Source of the DNA: Coix lacryma-jobi var. lacryma-jobi
Taxonomy: Eukaryota > Streptophyta > Magnoliopsida > Poales > Poaceae
Assembly: GCA_009763385.1 (NCBI GenBank)
Contig: CM019824.1
Location: 153,022,305 to 153,086,304 of the forward strand
Reading direction: 5' to 3'
DNA length: 64,000 nt
The first letter of the stretch is position 1. Every line of letters starts with the position of its first letter. The position numbers and the translations under genes are program-made. Positions 1 through 11,363 of the stretch are shown here, in pieces. The notes beneath the pieces are model-generated. The model saw only the letters and a program-made list of their open reading frames with translations, had not been told where the DNA came from and searched no databases.

Positions 1-1165
1 TATGTCGAGCAACCACCGGGCTTTGAAGATCCCAAGTTCCCCAACCACGTCTTCAAACTCCATAAGGCGCTCTATGGGCTTAAACAAGCACCTAGAGCAT
101 GGTATGAATGCCTTAAGGAATTCTTGCTCAAACAAGGCTTTGAAATAGGCAAAGCCGATCCTACTCTCTTCACTCATAAAGTCAATGGAGATATCTTTGT
201 GTGCCAAATATATGTCGATGACATAATATTTGGTAGTACTAACAAATCCTTTTGTGATGAGTTTAGTAGGATCATGACTAAGAGATTTGAGATGTCTATG
301 ATGGGTGAGCTTAAGTTCTTCCTTGGTTTTCAAATCAAGCAATTGAAGGAAGGGACTTTTCTTTGTCAAACCAAGTACACCCCATGATATGTTGAGGAAG
401 TTTGACATGGTGAACGCCAAGCCCATCAAAACTCCCATGCCAACAAATGGGCATCTTGATCTCAACGTAGAAGGGAAAGCCGTGGACATTAAGGTATATC
501 GCTCCATGATCGGCTCTCTACTCTACTTATGCGCATCTAGGCCCGATATTATGCTTAGTGTGTGCATGTGTGCTAGATTTCAAGCTAACCCGAAAGAGTG
601 TCACTTAGTGGCCGTTAAGAGAATCTTGAGATATCTAGTTCACACTCCAAACCTTGGCTTGTGGTATCCTAAGGGCTCCAAGTTCGAACTACTTGGCTAT
701 TCGGATTCTGATTACGCTGGTTGCAAAGTAGATCGAAAAAGCACTTTGGGGACATGTCAATTCCTTGGACGCTCCTTAGTGTCTTGGGGTTCTAAAAAGC
801 AAAATTGTGTAGCCCTGTCCACAACCGAGGCCGAGTATGTTGCAGCAGGTGCATGTTGTGCGCAACTACTTTGGATGAGGCAAACCCTTCGTGATTTCGG
901 ATGTCATTTTACCCATATTCCACTTTTGTGTGACAATGAAAGTGCCATAAAACTAGCAAACAACCCAGTGAGTCACTCAAGAACCAAACATATAGACATC
1001 CGGCATCATTTCTTCAGAGATCACGAAATAAAAGGAGATATCGCGATTCGTCATGTGAGCACCGACCAACAACTAGCTGATATCTTCACCAAGACTCTAG
1101 ATGAGTCAAGGTTTTGTGCTTTGAGAAGTGAACTAAATATCCTTGACTCTCGTAACGTAGTTTGA
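1..1165 (+). pseudogene. Copia pol fragment: RT end and RNase H (element A)
   Basis: The frame is open from base 1 (YVEQPPGFEDPKFPNHVF) through the reverse-transcriptase hallmark YVDDIIFGST near 211-240. The RNase H domain follows, with GYSDSDYAGC and the KHIDIRHHFF region, and ends in ADIFTKTLDE before a stop at 1165. These enzymes copy element RNA to DNA in virus-like particles. Position 1 falls in mid-gene, so gag, protease and integrase are off-window. A 1-nt shift at about 380-388, in the stretch coding TKYT, puts the two halves in different frames. The copy is therefore inactive, or the base is a sequencing error. RNase H itself is otherwise uninterrupted. Confidence 0.93.
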
Positions 1166-2095
1166 AACCTAGCATGCTTGATTGATCAACTAGAATGACC
1201 TAGGTAAAACCAATTTCAAAACTTTCTTATATTGTGTTTCAAAATCTTTGAAAGAAACTTGCTTGTAATGACCATTGTTCTGTATTGATTGATTGTCTCT
1301 GGTCATAACATGCAAGCAGTATGTGTCCACTCCAAGAATGAGATGTAGTAACTTAGAGAATAAATCTCTCTGCTGGTAACTGTCCGGCAGTGCCGGGCCC
1401 CGGCAGTGCCGCGACAGGCGCGGTAGTGCCGCGACTTGTTGATTCAGCAGGAATCGATCTGTTACTGTGTGGGACCGAAGGGAAAAATATCTTCTATTCT
1501 TACCCTGCGGTTTCACCCTCTCTCTCCCTCATCCTTTCACTGCCGCCCGTGACCCCCCCCCTCTCTCTCTCTCTCGGGCGACTTGGAGGCGACCGGCGAC
1601 TCCCTCACCACCGACGGTCCTCTCCGGCAACTCCGGCCTCCGGTAGTGCTGCTCGGGATCTCCTTCGGTGCTGCACCGTCGTCCTCTTCTCCAAGGGTCT
1701 CCTTCCCTATCCTTCCTCTCAAGGTGAAGGTTCAAAATCCCAAACCCTAAGTTTTTCCCGATTTGTAAAATGCGCCATGGGTATTGTATTTAGAGGTTAT
1801 AGAAAAGTTTGTAGATGATAGGGAAGTGGTAGAGATGATGGATGTTGTGTTCCTTGGCTCAGATCTGGCCTGCCTGCATGGCAGTGTTTGCCCTGCGCGG
1901 TAGTGCCGGGCCCCGGCAGTGCCGCTCCTAGAGCGGCAGTGCCGGACCATGAGCAGGGGTTTGATCCAAGTAACACCTTATCCATCAAAATCTATCACCT
2001 GACTATAATCTATCAGCCCTTATGCAGTCTTCTAATTCGCAGTTTCCATGTTTTAGATGTAAGGAGGAGGAGATGAGAGAAGGGTCAAGCAGAGG
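1166..2095 (+). promoter_or_regulatory. Spacer with palindrome clusters and possible internal promoter (element A)
   Basis: No convincing protein is visible here. Two clusters of the palindrome CGGCAGTGCCG and its variants lie at about 1385-1432 and 1898-1948. Between them is a pyrimidine-rich, UTR-like stretch (1500-1745). A possible splice donor (CTCAAG/GTGAAG near 1722) and a strong acceptor (TCTAATTCGCAG at about 2030-2041) precede the ATG of the next ORF at 2096. Cluster 1 is followed by CCGCGACTTGTT, as is the palindrome cluster in this element's LTR. I infer that this may be a second copy of the LTR promoter architecture serving the downstream ORF. Transcript evidence is lacking. Confidence 0.4.
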
Positions 2096-3613
2096 ATGGA
2101 TCCGCTCAGGGGGAGGAGCAAGCAGCCAGCTCGCCGAGGTGGCTCTAGCTCCCAAGGAGATGTTTTAGCTAGGCAGCAAATCAGAGATGAGGCTCGCCTT
2201 GAGATGCAGGGTCGGCAGATAAGGGAGGATCTCTATCCAAATACCCCAGAGCATCTGGCAGAGGTCAGCAGGGCTCATTTGCAGCCGTATGAGGAGGATG
2301 TGCAGGAGAGGCCACCACATGACACGAGGGACAGGCAGCCCATGTCCTACTATCAGCAGTTCAGCTCAGTCAAATCTCAGCGCCAGCACAACCCATACAA
2401 CCATCAAAAGGATATGGGCATTGATTATAGGTTCTGGAACGAGTTCCATTCTGATTTCTATCGTTCAGTCCTATACAATGCCAAGAAGCAGAAGATACTG
2501 AATATGAAGTATGTTGATTGGGAGCATCTAGAGAGCAAGACTGACCGTGACATCAACAGGGTGGTGGCTGCATGTAAGGCAAGAAATGTATGATCTGATG
2601 GGATTTAGTTATAATTGGAACACCGAGATCATCCATTAGTTCCATGCGACGCTGTATGTTGACAATGTGGTTGAGGAGATGCATTGGATGACCGAGGGTC
2701 GTCACTACAAGGTCACTTATGAGACCTTTAGTAGGATCCTCGGTTTGGGCAGCGAGGATAGAGAGTATGATAACCTGCATGATGAGAGGACTTTGACAGA
2801 TTCTGAGATTGCTTTCATGTATGAGGACCCTCGGAAGGCAGATGGGTTGGTCAAGGGACTACAAGGTTTTTATTACATGTTGAACAACCTCTTCAGGCAA
2901 ACTCTCAACCCAAAGAGTGGGTCCTATTCTAACTTGTATGGATATGGCAGGAACATGTTGGCTAGGATGGCCCCAGGGGCTAATCGCTTTTCCATATCCA
3001 GCTTTATATGGACTGAGCTTCAGGTTGCAGCCGAGGATGCAGAGGAAGGCAGTTCTCTATGCCCCCTACATCATGTTTATGATTGAGATGGTTTCCGGCT
3101 ATACCTTTGCTAAGGATGGGTTGCATGAGCCGTACCGTGCAGAGAAGAAGAGAGGAGCAGCAGCAAGGGCAGCAGCAGCTGAAAGGCCAGAGAGCTCCCG
3201 CCCTTCCTATCAGAGGAAGAAGAAGAGCAAGCTGGCCAAATGGATCAAGGCCATCTTCTCTACTTGCACCTACGCAGCCCAGACAGCTCACCAGGCACTC
3301 GTTGAGCAGCGAGCAGAGCGAGAGCGGGCGGGACGTTCGCCGTTACCTCCACCCCCTCTCTCCACCTCACTTCGACCTCTCCAGTCTCGACTCAGATGAC
3401 ATAGACTCAGATGGAGATGAGGAGCAGGAGGAGATAGTGCCTGTGCCACCCCGTCGTTCTACACGTGCCTCGACCTCGACCCGCTACACCAGTACCACTC
3501 ACCGTCAGGGGAAGGCCGTGGTTGAGTCCGACGACGACGATGACGACGATGATGATGATGAGGAGGAAGAAGAAGAAGTTCAGTGGGACAAGATTGCATC
3601 GGACGACGACTGA
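2096..3613 (+). pseudogene. Additional ORF downstream of pol, element A (env-position ORF)
   Basis: This is an extra ORF at the position where Sireviruses carry an env-like or accessory gene. The N-terminus (MDPLRGRSKQPARRGG) is basic and rich in Arg/Gln. A central region follows (YRFWNEFHSDFYRSVLYNA, then HWMTEGRHYKVTYETF and LNNLFRQTLNPKSG). The C-terminus has a basic stretch (RKKKSKLAKWIKAIF) and ends in an Asp/Glu run near 3530-3580. I see no convincing signal peptide or transmembrane helix, so an envelope role is not supported by this copy. The frame is broken near 2593, at an in-frame TAG near 2636, and again near 3050. The central region matches the equivalent ORF of element B. I recall plant-specific 'putative plant transposon protein' families with this flavour; function unknown. 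Confidence 0.7.
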
Positions 3614-4294
3614 GTGTTTGGACACTCTTCTCTTCTCTCTCTTTCTCTCTTTTGGTGACTTGTTGCCAAAGGGGAGAATTAGGTGAAGAGAAGGGGGTAC
3701 AACACTTTTTCAGCTTCATGTCCCCATCTTTAGTAGTTGAGAGAGTTGTGAGAGTTTGATTCGTTCAAAACTCTATGTTTTGTAATATTACTCTATGGTA
3801 CTACTTCTTAGGCTTGGATGTGGACATGTACTTTTACCTGCTTATTTAGCCTATGTTATATCTTGTTTAGTTCTGTTTTGTTTATGATTATGCTTTGTGG
3901 CTTTGTGTTATTTCCGCTGTGTTTGTTGTTGTAGCCTGAGCGGCAGTGCCGCTCCAGGGCCGGCAGTGCGGGCTCCGGCAGTACCGCGCCCAGAGCGGTA
4001 GTGCCGCTCTGACAGAAAGACAGTAAACACCTCTGATGTGCTTAAACTGTCATTCGCATCACGTATTATTCTTGACACAGTTTGTTAGCACCCCACAAAG
4101 CTAATAGATGTGAAACTGAACCTACACCACACTTCTAATATGTGAATGATTGGACTTTAATGCCAATTTGAGATTTCAGCTCTCATTCACACATTAAGGG
4201 GGACGTTTCACACCTAAGTGTCCAAATCTCAAGTATTGTACCCTTCTTTTGTAAGCTTCAATTGTGTTGTCATCAATCACCAAAAAGGGGAGAT
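3614..4294 (+). other. 3' non-coding region and polypurine tracts of element A
   Basis: No gene is visible. Three purine tracts of polypurine-tract type occur at about 3666-3680 (CCAAAGGGGAGAATT), 4193-4204 (TTAAGGGGGACG) and 4282-4294 (AAAAAGGGGAGAT). The last abuts the LTR. Multiplied polypurine tracts are a trait I recall for Sireviruses. A palindrome cluster (GCGGCAGTGCCGC type) lies at about 3938-4012. Confidence 0.65.
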
Positions 4295-5574
4295 TGTAAG
4301 TACAATCAAGCCCTAATTGTGGGTTTTGGTGGTAATGACCACATGATTGAAGGACTAATGAGATTTATGAAGTTGACAAGCAGGTTATGATAAGAAAGGA
4401 TGGTGTATTTACATTGGTGGACCCCTCATACTACATTTCATCGGTTCCGGACTCAAAGTGCTATAAAGAGCTTTCATTTTGATTATTGAGTGTTAGGAAT
4501 GTCGTACTATCAAGGGGGAATGCAAATTCATTACTATGGCTGAATGATATGTGCTCAAACCAACCCAAACCATCCATGTTTCTAACCAAAGACAGCTGCA
4601 CCAAATTCAGATCCATCTCTAATATCTGTTTGGTAGGCGCGGTAGTGCCGCCCTAGGCGCGGCAGTGCCGGGCCGCGGCACTGCCGGGCTTCGGCCGGCA
4701 CTGCCGCGACTTGTTTCAACCATTGGATGGCAGGGGTATTTACATCACCCCTCTGCCTCCCTAACGGTCATCCACAACCATAACTCGTCACCTACTCCAG
4801 ACAAGTTTCTCCTCTCCCCATTGAAGGCTCTCAACTCCCCTCTCACCAAATCTTTGATTCCATTAATTCCAAGTTGAGTTGGAGGCTTAAACCTTCACCA
4901 AAGAGAAACCCTAGCTGAGATCTACTCCCTAGGCACTTATTTGAGCCATAGCCGGTGGATTTGCTTCTATTACTCTTGGGTTCTTGGAACCCTAGCCAGC
5001 TAGGCGTCGCCCTAGAGCCTTGCCAACTTGTGTGGCGGCTTAGGGAGGTTTGTAATCACTTGTGCAGCTAGTATTATTACCCCTCACTTCAAGGATTTGG
5101 TTCCTTGACTGAGAACGAGGGTAGAGTTGCAAAGCTCATGACCTAAGTGGTCAACCTCAACAACGTGGAGGTAGGCAAGCCTTGGTGGTGAGCTGAACCA
5201 CGGGATAAATCACTTGTCTCTTGTGCTTGCTTAGTTTTCATTCTTCATATTCATTGAGCTTGTGATAGATTCTAGGGTTTGGCCCGATCTACTTTATTCT
5301 TCATATTTGGCTTGAGTAGTTGGTTCTGCTGGTTCATAGAACTTGTTGTAACATTTCTATTCATATAGAATCAGTTAGTTGTGGCTGGATTTTGAATTGT
5401 AGCTTCTGGTCTCACACTGCGCGGCAGTACCGCTCTGGGGCCGGAGTGCCGGGCAGCGGCAGTGCCGGGCACAGTGCGGTAGTGTCAGGCTTATCTAATT
5501 AAGTTTTGAGCTGTGATTTTTGACAGGCCTATTTTCACCCCCCCCCCCCCCTCTAGGCCACACAGGTCCTTACA
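4295..5574 (+). repeat. 3' LTR of element A (1280 bp)
   Basis: The LTR starts TGTAAGTACAATC directly after the polypurine tract. It ends ...CCCTCTAGGCCACACAGGTCCTTACA and then abuts foreign pol sequence. Palindromes of CGGCAGTGCCG and CGGCACTGCCG type lie at 4638-4706, followed by GGTATTTACA (about 4736-4745) as a weak TATA-like box. A second palindrome group lies at 5420-5487. A 14-base C run (5538-5551) lies near the end. No second LTR of this element is in the window, so its age cannot be read here. Confidence 0.88.
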
Positions 5575-7113
5575 AGACATCCACACATATGATGAAGATG
5601 ATGAAGATGGACCCATCCAAAGGAGATCACTCATGCCACATCCTAAGTGCACCATACTATTCAACGGGATCATCCCATTGACAACATACTGGGGAGAAGC
5701 ATACGTCGTGGGGTAACGACACATTCACGCTTAGCAAATTTTTGTGACATACTTTGTTTGTCTCCTCTTTGGAACCTCTTAGGGTGGAGACATGCACTTG
5801 ATGATCCGGATTGGGTGATGGCTATGCAAGAAGAATTAAACAACTTCACCAGGAATGAAGTCTGGTCCTTGGTGGAAAGACCCAAGCAAAATGTGATAGG
5901 AACCAAATGGGTTTTCCGCAACAAGCAAGACGAGCATGGCGTGGTAACAAGGAACAAAGCACGGTTGGTGGCTCAAGGTTTCACTCAAATCGAAGGTTTG
6001 GATTTTGGGGAACCTATGCACCTATAGCTAGGCTTGAGTCAATTCGTATATTACTTGCCTTTGCTACTCACCATGATTTCAAGCTATACCAATGGGCGTG
6101 AAAAGTGCATTCCTCAACGGCCCCCCTCTCCGAATTGGCATATTGTAGCAAACCACCGGTTTTGAGGATCCAAAGTTTCCCAACCACGTCTACAAGCTCG
6201 ACAAGGCGCTCTATGGGCTCAAACAAGCCCCTAGAGCTTGGTATGATTGTCTTAAGGACTTCCTACTCAAAAAGGTTTTGAGATAGGGAAGGCCGATGCT
6301 ACTTTATTTACTCTCAAAGTCGATAATGATATCTTTGTGTGCCAAATATGTCGATGACATAATATTTGGTAGTACTAATGTGACTTTTTGTGAGGAATTT
6401 AGTAGGATCATGACCAAAGGTTCGAGATGTCCATGATGGGTGAGTTGAAGTATTTCCTTGGATTCCAAATCAAGCAACTCAAGGATGGCACGTTCATCAC
6501 AGTCAAACCAAGTACACAAGAGACATGCTAAGAAGTTTGAGATGGACAAGGCTAAACCCATCAAGACCCCCATGCCTACCAATGGACATCTTGATCTAAA
6601 TAAGGATGGTAAGTCAGTGGATCAAAAGGTATATTTCTCTATGATCGGTTGATTGCTTTACCTTTGTGCATCTAGGCCTGATATAATGCTTAGCGTGTGC
6701 ATGTATGCAAGATTTCAAGCTAATCCGAAAGAATGTCATATTATGGTTGTTAAAAAAATCTTTCGATACTTAGTGTACACTCCTAATCTTGGCTTGTGGT
6801 ATCCCAAGGGCTCCACTTTTGATCTACTTGGCTATTCCGATTCGGACTATGCCGGTTGCAAGGTAGATCGAAAGAGCACTACCGGGACTTGCCAATTTAT
6901 TGGAAGGTCTTTGGTGTCATGGAGTTCTAAGAAACAAAATAGTGTTGCCCTATCCACCGCCGAAGCCGAGTATGTGGCGGCCGGCGCTTGCTGTGCTCAA
7001 CTACTTTGGATGAAGCAAACACTAAAAGATTTCGGATGTGAGGAAACAAGATCCCACTTTTGTGTGACAATGAGAGTGCTATCAAGCTAGCCAACAATCC
7101 CATCTTTGCTACA
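5575..7113 (+). pseudogene. Copia pol fragment: RT and truncated RNase H (element B)
   Basis: The reading begins in the acidic linker (YDEDDEDG) and runs through TIQRDHPIDNILG into the RT start (ALDDPDWVMAMQEELNNF, GTKWVFRNKQDEHG, RLVAQGF). It continues through a frameshifted stretch around 6010-6540 into RNase H (CASRPDIMLSVCMYARFQAN, GYSDSDYAGCKVDRKS, VALSTAEAEYVAAGACCAQL). The similarity stops abruptly after the codons for LANNP near 7103. The last ~60 RNase H residues present in element A are absent, which indicates a deletion that joins pol to the leader of the next ORF. There are several 1-nt shifts and one TGA at 6651. Confidence 0.9.
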
Positions 7114-8293
7114 TCCGACCGCGCGCAGTGAGCAGTTTTCTTCCCCAATTTCGATCGTCATCTTTGCTACATCCTTTGACGTAGTCTTTCTATCACCTTC
7201 ATCTCACTTCGTCTATGCTACTTTTTTCTAGATGTCGCATAGCCGAGGCCGTCTCATGCTCGTCAGGCTAGGGATGAGGATGAGGACGAGTATGTTGCTT
7301 TGGAGCAAGGAGGTGTTCAGCCGGTGAGCCGCAGCGACGCAATCCCGGGCGTCGTGCTCGGCCCGGTGGAGCAGCGAGGACCTCTCTCGCCAGGTCCGTG
7401 GACGCTCGTCCGGGGGCCAGCGGGTCGTCGCAGTGTTGAGGAGTGGGAGGTGATAGTGGGGAGGGGCGGCGGTGGCAGGCGGCGGTGGCGGCATGCCGGT
7501 GGCAGTGGTCATGCTGCTCCTCCGCCTCCTCCACCCCCTGTCAACGGTCCTCCCGGGCGTCTGCACAGCGTGATCGTTGGTGGTGTAGCTATGTCGGATG
7601 GTCCTGAGCGTGAGGGTCGTTCCATCGATCCTCGCGTTGGACCCCCGTCCCTCCTACATCCGGGTTGTTGTTGATCAACCGGGTGTTTCATATGCATGGT
7701 GAGCCCGGTGCAGTGATGGTGAGCCCCGCTTTTCCTGGAAATGTCTTGGATTATTCCGACAGGAAGCGGGCGAATCTGTTGAGAAGCCAGCGTCTAGAGA
7801 ACCCCTACCTTCTTATCAGAGACGACTCAGTGGACAAGAGGTTTTTGGTCCCGGTTTCATCGAGATTACTATGTGTCAGTATGTTGGAAGGGGTATTGTG
7901 CTAAGGGGCATCCTCCCCTCTTTGAGCACAAGCGTCTGTCTATTCGGTCCTTGTCTGACAGGGGTTCTGAAGAGATAGATGCTTTGGTTCAGAGGCTGGA
8001 GGATTGGAGGATTCTGGGGTTGGTGTCTGGTGAGCGTAGCTACAACCAGGAGATCATATGCCATTCTGGGCCACCCTCTTTATTGATCAGCCTGCTAAGG
8101 TGATGCATTGGATGACCCAGGGGGTCCACTATAGGTGTGACTTTGACACCTTTGTCAGGTTGTTGGGGTTCAACAGTGAAGACAGGAATGCCCCCAGGCT
8201 ATCTGAGATGTATGGTGAGGGCATGTTTCATGATGAGCTTCAAAATTCAGGGATGTATATGCATGGCGTGGTGGCAAACTTTCAGGTCAGTGG

Positions 8294-9850
8294 TGAACGC
8301 ATCTTGGCCCCTAGTGGTTTCGGTGATTGGATGAAACACAAGATTACTGTGACTAACGTGTGTTTTGCAGAAACAGAGATGAGTTAGGTCACGGTAATGG
8401 CGACGATACGGGCATATGGAGTTCATGTCCCCTGGCGATGGAAATCGTTTCGGTTTTCAAAGGATGGACGACGAAGACGGTGGTAGGCTAGGCTAAGTGT
8501 CGCATGGTGTTGGAGGACACTTAGGTAGTCTTAGGTCTTTGTTTTTCCTTTGGCCGTACTATAAAGAGGGGTGTGAATCAGTAGCTTGACCTAGATGAGT
8601 CTATTGAGGTAGGTATGGTGCACACTTGTTATTTCATAGCCCTAGGTAGCTCAGAGAGATGCCTTATGTCGAGAGGAACAAAAGTTGTTAAGACCGCGTC
8701 GCGATCCGAGTTGATCTTGCCCTTGGTATGGGCATCGGATGCTGGATCAGTGGGCATCGGAGGCTCCGATGCCCACACCGACCTAGGGTTTGGTCTGGTG
8801 CGTGGCATCGGAGGCTCCGATGGTGCCACATCGGATCGTCCGGTGTCACTGTTCACTTGGGAGTGAACTGTGCAGGGCATCGGACGCTGAGGGCCCCAGC
8901 GTCCGATGGCCATGCAGAGAGGTTCCAGAGAGGTCTTTTCGGCATCGGACGCGTCCGATGCAGGGGCATCGGACGCTCCCCAGCGTCCGATGCTCCATAA
9001 TCATGTCTGACAAGAAGGTACAGTAGACCGTTGGACGGGGTCATCGGAGCGTCCGATGCCTGGCATCGGCGCGTCCGATGCCCCCGCAAAATACCTATCT
9101 TGTGCTAATTTTGGATGGTCGGGTTGAGGGGTATATATACTTCCTTGCCTCCATCCATTTGAGTGTTCTTGCCACTTTCATCAGCTGAGAAACACCTTGT
9201 GAGTGTGAGTGAGTGCAAGAGCTCTAGTGAGGTTGAGTGATTTGCTAATTGTGTGAATTAGACACCTCCTAGTGAGAATTGAGTAGCAAGTGTGCATCCA
9301 TCCATCTCTTTGGCCTTGTGTTGGTCAAGTGAGAGTTCTAGCTTGTTACTCTTGATGATCGGCATCACCTAGATGGCTTGGTGGCGATCGGAGAGCTTGG
9401 TGATCATCCGGAGGCATTGTGGATGACCCAAGTCAGGTTGTGACCGGTAGCGAGCGACCGGGCCGGAGTGGCGAAGAATCAGCTCGTAGTGAGCACTTGA
9501 TCCTTGCGCGGATCAAGGGGAGCGATACCCTTGCGCGGGTGCTCCAACGAGGACTAGGGGGGTGTGCCGATACCTCGGCAAAAAGATCGTCGAGTCATCT
9601 CTACTCTTTTACTTACGCATTTACTTTCAAGCAATTCAATTTCGCATTGCTATTGCTACTTGTTGTTCATTCTATATTGAATTGCTTTGCTAGAGTAGGA
9701 GTGGCTTAGACATGGTCTTTTGTGCGGTAGAATAAATAGAATCACACTTCTAGGCACTAGGGGGTTAATTGGGGCTTGATAGGTTTTATTATTGCAAGAA
9801 GTTTTAGAAAAGCCTAATTCACCCCCCTCTTTGGCATCTTGATCCTTTCA
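8294..9850 (+). repeat. Solo Sirevirus LTR C (1557 bp) with AGTGG target duplication
   Basis: The LTR starts TGAACGCATCTTGGCCCC and ends CACCCCCCTCTTTGGCATCTTGATCCTTTCA, a Sirevirus-type end. It is flanked by identical 5-bp repeats AGTGG (8289-8293 and 9851-9855). There is no internal region, so it is a solo LTR left by unequal recombination of a once complete insertion. It carries its own palindrome cluster and TATA box. The host ORF continues in frame on both sides. Confidence 0.92.
8733..9140 (+). promoter_or_regulatory. Palindrome cluster and TATA box of LTR C
   Basis: At least seven inverted repeats are built on GCATCGGA...TCCGATGC. Examples are GGGCATCGGAGGCTCCGATG near 8756, GCATCGGACGCGTCCGATGC near 8942, and a longer GGCATCGGACGCTG / CAGCGTCCGATG pair near 8878-8910. 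About 50 bp after the last one is GTATATATAC (9131-9140), a good TATA box. Placement suggests U3 enhancer elements; this is an inference. Confidence 0.6.
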
Positions 9851-10848
9851 AGTGGGCTGAAGCCAGCCTACTTTGTCCTGAACAACTTGATGCGCCTTAC
9901 CCTGGACCCCAAGAGTGGAGACAACACCAACCTTCGGAATGATGCTCCTAAGGTTCTTGCGCGTTTTTCTCAGCCAGATGGTCGTTTCAGCATTTCTCAC
10001 TTTCTGTGGCAGAAATCTCTGATGTGTACAATGACCCGCACAAGGACTTGTCATTTGCTCCTTATTTGATGCATATCATTGAGCATGTGGTTGGAGCCAC
10101 TTTTGAGTATGATCGGACCTTGAAGGAGTACAATGTTCGACAGTTCTCCTCCTTGGGCAAAGGCAGAGCTGATGAATGTGGTGAGGTTCCAGCTGCAGCC
10201 GCTGCAGCTCCTGGCGAGGCTCCTGGCCAGGAGCCGACTCATGAGGAGGTGCCTCCTGTTGCCCCTTCTCCTCCGCGTCCTGAGAGGCGTCGGAGTGGGG
10301 GTGGTGGTGTTGTTCGTTATGCCCTCAGCAAGTTCTTTTCTTGGTGTTGCTACAAGGCTGAGCGTGACGAGCGGCATCAGCAGGAGGTGCGTGAGCATCT
10401 TGGTCTTCGTCCTCATTCTCCTCTCCGACCCTTCCCAGATCCCTTCGCCGAGTATGATGCTCAGCCCAGGCATGATGATGATGATGATGACGATGGTGGT
10501 CAGCAGCAGCCGCAACAGCCGCAGGGTGGTGATGAGGCCAGGATTTTCTCCTCCGACATGTTTCAGCCTCCGCCCTCGTACCAGCCCTCCACCCTACTAC
10601 CTTGACTATGGTGCGGGTTCATCATTTCCTGGCGGATCCACATCATATCAAGGTGGTGGTGGTGGCTCCTACATGGCTTTGCTGCCCCCGATGCCGATCT
10701 AGCTGGGAGTGGCGTTTTTCGCGACCCTTATCCTCTGCTGGATCCTTCTTCCGCTCCTTCGTCGTCCTACCCAGGTGGTGATGTGGGTGCTAGCGCGTAC
10801 TCCTCTATCTTTGGTGGCTATGGTGGTTCCTCCAGTGGCTATTACTAG

Positions 10849-11363
10849 TTTTTTATGCTTATCTTGGCCTACCCTTTTTGGCATTTGATGTCAAAGGGGG
10901 AGTGTTAGGCGTCTTTTGATGTAATAGCTATTTCGTAAGAGAGAGTTAATCTTTGAGAACTAAGTGTGTTTGTTATCCTGTGATGAGGATGTAAAACATT
11001 TGAGCTTTATGTTAAATTCATGTATGTTTCATCCTCCCTATTTCTGCTCATGTCATGGATGGTGATTGCTGTTTTCGATTTATTTCATTATTTCGTGGAT
11101 CACCATGTCATGTAGACCATGCATCACAATTGTCATATATGATGTTGTCACACACACACTTAGGCACCCCACGGATTGCAAAATTAGGGGGAGCTCTTGT
11201 TCTTGTGTATGCAACCTTGCTTTAAGTCAAGGTTTGAAATTCATATCCAAAGCATACACTAAGGGGAGCTCGAACTAAATTTTTGGAATTCAAAAGCTTC
11301 AATTCTTTCTATCCTTATTGTAAGCCTAAGTTGGTTGTCATCAATTGCCAAAAAGGGGGAGTT
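10849..11363 (+). other. 3' non-coding region and polypurine tracts of element B
   Basis: There is no gene here. Purine tracts occur at about 10896-10906 (TCAAAGGGGGAG), 11186-11194 (TTAGGGGGAGC), 11262-11270 (AAGGGGAGC) and 11350-11362 (AAAAAGGGGGAG). The last directly precedes the LTR. Four candidate tracts agree with the multiplied polypurine tracts of Sireviruses. Confidence 0.65.

Larger units (their letters stand above)
1..5574 (+). mobile_element. Sirevirus-type Ty1/copia element A, 3' part
   Basis: This is the 3' portion of a Ty1/copia element. In order it holds the end of reverse transcriptase, RNase H, an additional ORF, a long non-coding stretch with several polypurine tracts, and one 3' LTR (4295-5574). 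The extra ORF after RNase H, the LTR end with a C-run followed by CTCTAGG, and the multiplied polypurine tracts fit the Sirevirus (SIRE/Opie/Ji) group. The 5' half lies outside the window. Directly after the LTR the sequence resumes inside the pol gene of a second Sirevirus (element B), so A is an insertion in B. The expected 5-bp target duplicate would be AGACA at 5575-5579; its partner is not visible. Confidence 0.9.
7232..10848 (+). pseudogene. Additional ORF downstream of pol, element B, split by a solo LTR
   Basis: This is the homologue of the extra ORF in element A. It starts near ATG 7232 (MSHSRGRL) and shifts frame by about 7256 into an acidic stretch (ARDEDEDEYVALEQGG). A Gly/Pro-rich part follows, then the shared domain (HWMTQGVHYRCDFDTF, RLLGFNSEDRN). 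It is interrupted at 8294 by solo LTR C and resumes at 9851-9855 with AYFVLNNLMRLTLDPKSG and FSISHFLW. After another shift near 10010 it runs through SFAPYLMHIIEHVVGATFEY to a Pro/Arg region, an Asp run (about 10470-10490) and a Gly/Ser/Tyr-rich tail ending near 10848. Removing the LTR and one copy of AGTGG leaves an open frame at the junction. The conserved core and acidic patch are shared with A. Function unknown. Confidence 0.65.

Noticed and set aside
1385..1948. CRISPR-like array of repeated short palindromes
   Set aside because: Spacing is irregular, the host is a plant, and the same motifs sit in the LTR promoter region.
2096..3613. Calling the extra ORF a true envelope glycoprotein
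   Set aside because: No signal peptide, cleavage site or transmembrane helix can be seen.
7300..7697. Gly/Arg-rich open frames on both strands
   Set aside because: Only the + frame that fits the accessory ORF of element B was kept; the others reflect GC-rich repeats.
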